This document shows, piece by piece, positions 57,455 to 64,000 of a stretch of 64,000 nt of DNA (its first letter is position 1; every line of letters begins with the position of its first letter). The notes beneath the pieces are model-generated. The model worked only from the letters and a program-made list of their open reading frames with translations, had not been told where the DNA came from and made no database searches. Both the position numbers and the translations under genes were made by a program. Source of the DNA: Acanthococcus lagerstroemiae (Eukaryota > Arthropoda > Insecta > Hemiptera > Eriococcidae); assembly GCA_031841125.1 (NCBI GenBank), contig CM063110.1, positions 32,689,214 through 32,753,213 on the forward strand. The letters run 5' to 3'.

Positions 57455-57595
57455 CCTTGTTCCCCTTTAATTACCCGTGTAATGGCGGGATACTACGCAA
57501 GTAGTTACCCTCTAGTTACCCTCGGCGGAAAAGTTACCCATTTGTTACCCTCAGATAACCCTTGTTCCCCTTTAGTTACCCGGGTAACTTGTGGG
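57455..57595 (+). repeat. GTTACCC repeat block with internal duplication
   Basis: CTTGTTCCCCTTTARTTACC occurs at about 57459 and 57558. Between them AGTTACCCTC-type units recur (TAGTTACCCTCTAGTTACCC), and a perfect palindrome AGTTACCCGGGTAACT closes the block. It resembles a degenerate minisatellite. Confidence 0.6.
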
Positions 57596-60500
57596 ATTTT
57601 GCGCATCGGGGTCCAAGACATCTTGAGAATGCATCAATAGAGAGATAAATTTCAGATGCGTCGATACGTTTTTCCAGGCCAGATTCGAGTGTCCAGCTCT
57701 CGCAGCTGTACATGAGAATCGAACTGAGCATCGGAGACCATTGCATTTTGTTCTCAACACTCGCAATTTGCAGACATACATGCGGAAAAAGAGCGTGAGC
57801 GGGAGCGCGTCAGCAAGAGAAGAACTTATCGTCATTTCTTCGCACGCAATTTACAACAAGTAAAAACCTACTCGTTACTCGTACATATTATACGATGCAG
57901 GTATAGGTGCAATCGGTGTAATCGAAACGGTAATAATTGTGCCACTAGACACCGAAAACAAAGTTATCGCCCTTGTATACGAGGTGTAATTGGGAATATA
58001 CAGGATCGTAAAGCTGCCCATCCATTGGCAATCGTATGTATCCACTTCACCCGTATACGAGCGTAATAATGCTAAAACCTGAAACTGAACGAAGAACGGC
58101 TTGGCGACAGGGCAATGCTATTTTGCAGTATTTGAAATGGGAGTCCCCGAGTTGGCTGCTGACTCGTGTAGGACGACACCTGCCATGAAGGTAATTTAAA
58201 AACTTACTCGCCTTTTGTTTACAATCGCCTGCTTATTTATTGCTCCAATTATAAATTTCTATCTAGGATTGGATCTCTGGAGGCCGATTTCTTTGTAGCT
58301 ATTAACCCGGAATTCGGTCGTTAGTTTATTGGTATCTAGATAGTATATTATGTGATTTTATAAATGGTCGCGTTACAGGCTCACTTTTCAGCGAATCAGC
58401 CTCGCGTTCGGAGGCGAATAAGCGAACGACGGATGGACGGGTCGAGCGATAGTCATAAACAGCTTTTGTAAAATGTTTGCGCAATAAACCCTTCTTCTTC
58501 TCACTCTCGTTTTCCTGCTGATTTCCAAACTTTATATTCGTCTGGCTGGTATCAATCCCTCGCCTTATTTTAATAAATTTTCACGCATTAGACGGGCGTA
58601 AAAAATGTACGCCCATAAACGAACGACCATAAATGTCAGGCGCACCGCAGAGGGGCCAAAAGTACATAAATTGAAACCGGAAAAAATCCGGCGACGCGAT
58701 CAATATCCTCAAAAAATGTATAAATAAAGTGAATTCCCCGGGTATGCGCGGCCCGAAGTCGTCTAATTTAATTTCCGTGTCGACGTGTTGGCCATCGGTA
58801 ACAAATTTTACACAGGCCCAATGCCAGATCCGCAAATGACATATTAGCGCCCGCCGAACATTTATACTGTGTACACGTATATAGAAGAGTAGTCTTCAAA
58901 TTTAAATTTTCTTTGGGTTACTTCCCCCCCCCCCCCAAGAAATAAAGTACGCCGTACCATGAATAAAAATGCGTAACAAGTCTCAAGTCCTCAGACTATT
59001 TTACAACGACCTCAAGAAAAGTCCACATCTCCTAAAAAAAAACAGTTTGCGCGGAACTATTTCAGATAGACCGTACCTATGGCAGGAGCGTAATTAGCTC
59101 CGTTGTGAGGGGAGTCCAAAAATTTTCTTACATTTTTGAAATTTTTTAGACAAAAAATATTACTGTCTTCTACAGTATGTACCTCCATTTCTCCATTTGT
59201 GAACAAAACCGGATCCAGGGCCACGAGTGTAGGTATCCGTGCATATATGAAAGTCAAATTATGCTTATTTCACTTCCGGACTTTCTATTCTTATAGGCGC
59301 CAATGATAGATTTTTTTTGTCGAAGAAGGGTCCACACCTCCAGGATCCTCTCCTCATCTACGGCCTTATCAATGAACACATGAGCCACCTAACGACCTCT
59401 TATGATTTGAGAACAGTAACTGCATAGGCAGTTACTCGAAAGGAAATGCTAATCCTGTGGTTCGAATAAAATTAGTCGCTGAAATAAGAACCTTAACCGA
59501 ACTGTAACTTTAAACAAGCAACATTTACCAACCAGATTTTAAATTTTCCAATATATTTTATCCATTATTGTCCATCCTTGAAACATTCAAATCTTATCGC
59601 AGATCAAGATCTAAAAACTCGAATGTAATAATCTCGAAAACCTCGGGGGTTATTCATATTTCTGGCCCATTCATAACTTACAATTCTATAAATTTAACAA
59701 AACACGACATCTACACCATCCGTGTAATTTTCTGAATAAAGTCAAACTGCCGTGGTTGAAATTTATGCTGAAATCTGGTAATGCATGTTCCACAAACTGA
59801 CACTGGAACATTGCCGTGTATCATTTTGCAAGACATGAACATTAACTCAATGTACGAATCAACTGAATAATAATAATTTAAAAAAATGAATATTAGATAC
59901 GCGTCAACACAGATGGCAGTATAAATGAATGATAATGAGTTAGAGAAAAGTTTACTACTAATGAATTTTTGGTTTCCGCTGGCCAGTCACGTCTGGCAGG
60001 GAGGGCTTCCATGATTTTCATTAGTTAGCATAGTTTAAAAAAACTAAAGGCTTTTTTTTTTCACTCGGCGTGCTGCTTAATCTGAGGGAGGACCAGGCCA
60101 ACATTCGACTAAGAATAAGAAATGTAACTTCATTTTGCATTTATGTTTTTAGATCGAATTTTCGCAGTTCATAAAATTGAACCTGTCCACCGGTCAGGGT
60201 TATTTCCGTACTTCAGTATGTCATTACCACGATACTTCCATGGAAAAGACTTCAAGACAGGAATACGATTAATTTTTCCAACTAATGTGATTTATGTCGA
60301 GAAAAAGTTGAGATTAATAATCAAAACTAAACAAAGTCCTTCATTCTTCAATTTCGCCATTTCGTAATAATTCGACTAGCCCAACTAAGGACGATTTCAT
60401 CAGCTGACAAAAATTATTGGAACCCTTCTTCCTGCCCTTCATTACCCCCATAATGTCCACCGAATCTATATTTTCTATAAAGCGGTCAGATATTCGGCCA

Positions 60501-63500
60501 GATTTACAGACAGAATGGTGGAGATGACAACAGTGAGTTCTGTGTTCTTACCCTGAAGCTCGCCGAGATTTGATCCTAAGTGAGCAGTTCATTTCATTAA
60601 TGATACGATCTCCAAAGGGGATGCAAATGGTCACAAAATACGAGGGGCAAACGGAGGCGTTCAATGTGAAAAGTTCTCAGAATTTAGCGAGGCAAATATA
60701 CTGAGGGCGCAAGGATCAAAAACTTTCGAACTCTTAAGTGAAAAAATCAAAAATCTTTCTACAGTTAAGCGGAAATATATATTTTAAAAAAAAACTGTCA
60801 AATGCATGAATTTTCTAGCTGAGCACCAACTCATCAGTCAACTCTGAAAAACGATAGGGTGGGCCGGGCCGCCCTCGTGTCCCGTACTCATGGGTACGGC
60901 TTTGTCGCGAGGGGAAGAATTTTTAGGTCCTCCTCAAAACAGGGGTCTATTTCAGACCCTACCTACCGACAAATGTTAGAACTCCCTTCCTTTTTTCGAC
61001 CAGAATAGGTACTTGTTTTCCATGAAATTTCCTGTAGAAATTCGGAAGCATGATTCGCTTTACTTTCGAGGCTTATTTCCGAACCCCGCCCACATCTCTA
61101 GAAATACTGATCCACAACTCTTGGTACAGACATATCAAGAAAATATGCACACTTTCACGTGTGCTTTAATGACAATCTGTGCATTGTGCAGTATGTCTGA
61201 ATCACTTTACACTCTACATTAAGCAAGATAGAAATTTGACGTGTATTTAAAGAAAGGTGAAATAAAAAGCGCAGTCTAGATAAGTAACCGAACAAAACCC
61301 TCACAGATTTGCCGTCTTGAGTTATAAAAGTTACATACGTTAAAATAATAACGTCCGTTCATTAACGCATCCAGCTCAAACGTATTTTTAATTACCAAGA
61401 AAGAAGAACGAAGACTGGAAAAAAAAATACTCCTCGTTGGCAGAGGATGGAGATGGGGCATCTACAAAGCTCACCGACAAGCAAATGAGTAATGTGAACG
61501 AGGGCCAGGTTTATTTATTTTTCGATTGCGACTATTCAAAAAAAACCACACACTATTTAAGTTCGCATGGGCACGTATAAACGAGCACGTATCTGATGGT
61601 TTAATTACGAGATTAGACATCAACGAACGAGTATATTTGGTATACTTATACAGTAAAAATTAAATCGTCTACGCAGAAGTTTCACGTGTACAGGCATAGG
61701 CATACCATGCCAGCATCAAGCACGGTATATAATCCTCTGAATATTTCCCCTAGTCATAAATTGAAGACCACGCTCCGGGTACGCGGTCGTCTTGTCATAA
61801 AAGTAACACCGATATGATCGTTTCAGAGCAACCAAGATTGTCAGTCACTTTCAAGCTTTCCCGAGTAAGCGCGATCGATTTATGAGTGAGAATTTAAATG
61901 TACATACAGCTTGTATACATACACCTGATATACACGCAGTGATATGAGCGACCAATGCGGCTGTGTAGTGTGTACTAGTAAACGCGTGTAGAAGTATTGG
62001 AATTTAAACTCAAAGTAGCTGACATCTGGCGGAGGAATATGTAACTAACGAAACCAGGATCTTGATTCTTATTTACATGCTGTTTAATGAGGCAAAGTAA
62101 TTCTTTGAAAAATTCTAGTTAATTCAGGAGTGGTTGTCGAGAATTATAATTTGGTGTATAAGTACACGAAAGTCTTCAGAATGATGAAAAAAATAAATCC
62201 AAACGGAAAATTACTCGGGTGATGTGTTACTAGCTTCTGAATGTGCACAGTAGGTTTTCAATAGGCATTTCTTTCTCCGTGATCCCGGTTTCATCTTATC
62301 AGTCTTAGCACAAGAGCGCTCTCTATATTTAGGTTTAAATTTCAATATCAGAACAATCGGTGTGTTCGACATAAGAAGAGGTGAATGAGAGCTAAATGAG
62401 TGCCATATGTTTGATTCACGACTCACTGCAGCTGATGTAGAATGATAGAATGATGCCATAAACAGTCAGTGAATTTAGGTTCCTTTGTAGGAAAGTCCTT
62501 CAATGACGAGTGAGGTTAAACAACTTTGATGTACCCTGACTAATACAAGAGCAACAGAGTTACCTACTGAAGGAAGAGCATATTGTGTATGGAATTGCCA
62601 TAAGACCTGCTTAGAGCAGTAGGCTCATTTGAGGAAAAGTGTGGATATAACTTTGAAGTTATCCCATTCAGTATCATACTTAGCGACTATCTTGAATCTC
62701 GATTCATTCTTTATTGTGATCAGCGTAGCGTGGCGCTGGATTAAATTATGAGTGACAGAAGAGCTGCTTACTTGTGCAACATGATACCTGGAAGAATAGG
62801 AGACGCTTTCTATAAGCAGGTAGTACTATTCATAAGCAGTTACCTACATATCGAACCTCCAAAGAAACAGTGACATTACTGTAAAATTTGACTTTTTTCT
62901 TGAACTGTTGTCAGATATAAAAGAAAGTCAATCAGTCTAGTAGAACAACGATGTATATACCTTGCGCTCAGAAGAACATTGGTGCATAATAAACATCTTC
63001 TTCGCGTCCAGAACATTACACAAATCTCTACTTTACTATCTCATCTTCATTCTTTCATTTCTCAACCGGATCAAGCAAAAGAATCCAATACAGCAACGCT
63101 GACAATATTACTCATTACCATTACTGAATACAGGTGACAGCTCACAGGCAGTCCGATCCCTTACTTTATTACATAAGCCTTTGCCTTCCTATTACTTGCT
63201 CTTGCTGCACATGCACACCGAAACAAAACTGGGCACATGCCGAGAATATACCCTTTGACTGATAGCAACAGCCACTGCTTTCAAACTACTTTCTTTAATT
63301 TTGTTCTGAAAGAAAGGAAACGTGGCATATATATATATACAGAAAAGGAGAAACTGTAACTTAGTAACTTAGTGTCTTTAGAAGTGGTTACACTTGCATA
63401 CACCTCGTCAGTTATCAAATATCGCTATTCATCAAACATTATTATTATTCGTTGTTATATAATATGGTATTCAATGGAATAAACGTGGTCTTCCTTAAAA

Positions 63501-63556
63501 TCATGTGTTAATAACACGCTTTGATTTTGACAGGCATAGCTGCACGTTCGTCAATC
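57596..63556. other. Anonymous stretch, single-copy-looking at 57.8-58.9 and 61.5-62.0 kb
   Basis: No gene is recognisable in 6 kb. About 57800-58900 and 61500-62000 are CpG-richer with few repeats. Simple features: a C run at 58926-58939, a TA run at about 63330-63339, an A/T dyad around GGAGCGTAATTAGCTCC near 59085, and a GC-rich patch at 60858-60915. All open frames are under 90 codons and without known motifs. Confidence 0.35.
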
Positions 63557-63770
63557 TCTTTTCTAATTTTACTCTCAATCCGAGCCCTAGAATCCGCCCT
63601 TTTGAGCAGTACCTCAGAGACGTCGGGGAGGCTGTTAGTGCTGTCTTAGCACTCTTTTTATCTTGCCGAAAAACTGGCCTAGGTCGAAATGTAGCGAGTT
63701 GTTACGTGGGCTCGAACCCGGGACCTTTGGATCCCGAGACCAGCGAACTACCCACTCGGCCAGTCAGACC
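63557..63770 (-). mobile_element. tRNA-derived SINE, copy 3
   Basis: Same family and orientation as 28341 and 44902. On the minus strand it starts AAGGTCTGACTGGCCGAGTG, with A box TGGCCGAGTGG and B box GGGTTCGAGC, and ends GGGCTCGGATTGAGAGTAAA then AATTAGAAAAGA. Its hairpin (63637-63653) carries a paired change relative to the other copies (AGTGCT...AGCACT in place of AGGGCT...AGCCCT). The flanks give only a weak duplication (TTCGTCA / TTCGACA). Confidence 0.85.
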
Positions 63771-64000
63771 TTCGACACTTTTGTCAATACTGTTTATACT
63801 ATGACCGAAGAACAACAATAATGATGCAACTGGACTTTTGTTGGCTGTTTTTAAACTGAGTTCAGCAGAACAAAGGGAACAAACAAGCAATGCACTTGCA
63901 CTGATTGTTTTCATATTGTGAATCGTGGAACAATGACACTTGACATACCTGGGCCTGATTAAATTGTTTCTATATTTTGTGTAATGGAACAATGACACAA

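Noticed and set aside
1..64000. CRISPR array, bacterial operon or phage region
   Set aside because: No regularly spaced identical repeats and no clusters of long frames with ribosome binding sites; the sequence is eukaryotic in character.

Overview
The window looks like arthropod, most likely insect, nuclear DNA. It is AT-rich and has no prokaryotic operon structure. No long open reading frame belongs to a recognisable host gene. The only protein homology visible by eye is to decayed transposable elements: a D34D mariner transposase, several non-LTR retrotransposon (LINE) fragments, and a FLYWCH-type reading frame that may come from a Mutator-like element or a host gene. Exact species and locus cannot be told from the sequence; species is inference only.

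Layout. Positions 1-8.5 kb hold unremarkable DNA, a TIR element with subterminal TGTCTAC motifs (2755-3109), a TCCAT-type degenerate repeat (3545-4060), a truncated mariner (5850-6559) and a Helitron-like 3' end (8408-8487). Positions 8.5-16.2 kb are mostly anonymous. At 16.3-17.9 kb a LINE C-terminus is interrupted by a tRNA-derived retroposon with a perfect 12-bp target duplication, followed by a second LINE fragment. Positions 19.8-24.15 kb are a nest: an outer hAT-like element with a perfect 8-bp target duplication, an inner inverted-repeat element, and a LINE inside that. Positions 26.9-30.7 kb carry a TIR element with a 5-bp flank repeat, a SINE, a GAATTC-type tandem array, and a piggyBac-like MITE flanked by TTAA. 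Positions 32.5-36.1 kb have a hAT-like MITE, a complex foldback and an inverted-repeat element. Positions 41.4-46.6 kb have LINE fragments, a SINE with a perfect 14-bp duplication, and one copy of an unclassified dispersed repeat. Positions 48.7-51.3 kb have a long-arm foldback and a FLYWCH pseudogene broken by a hAT-like element that itself contains a MITE. Positions 55.3-57.6 kb have a second copy of that MITE, another tandem array, the second copy of the dispersed repeat, and a LINE tail on the minus strand. A third SINE copy lies at 63.6 kb.

The elements document successive waves of transposition. DNA transposons are the commonest datable class: several terminal-inverted-repeat elements have 8-bp flank repeats that are still legible. 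Four tRNA-derived SINE copies share one 3' body with a conserved hairpin, and one copy carries a paired G-C to T-A change in its stem, which hints that the RNA structure is under selection. Between the repeats lie stretches with more CpG and fewer repeats (about 9.5-10.4, 13.9-14.6, 19.0-19.4, 25.0-26.1, 31.6-32.4, 38.0-39.2, 43.4-44.2, 47.3-48.2, 52.0-53.5, 57.8-58.9 and 61.5-62.0 kb). These are the best places to look for host regulatory DNA or non-coding RNA.
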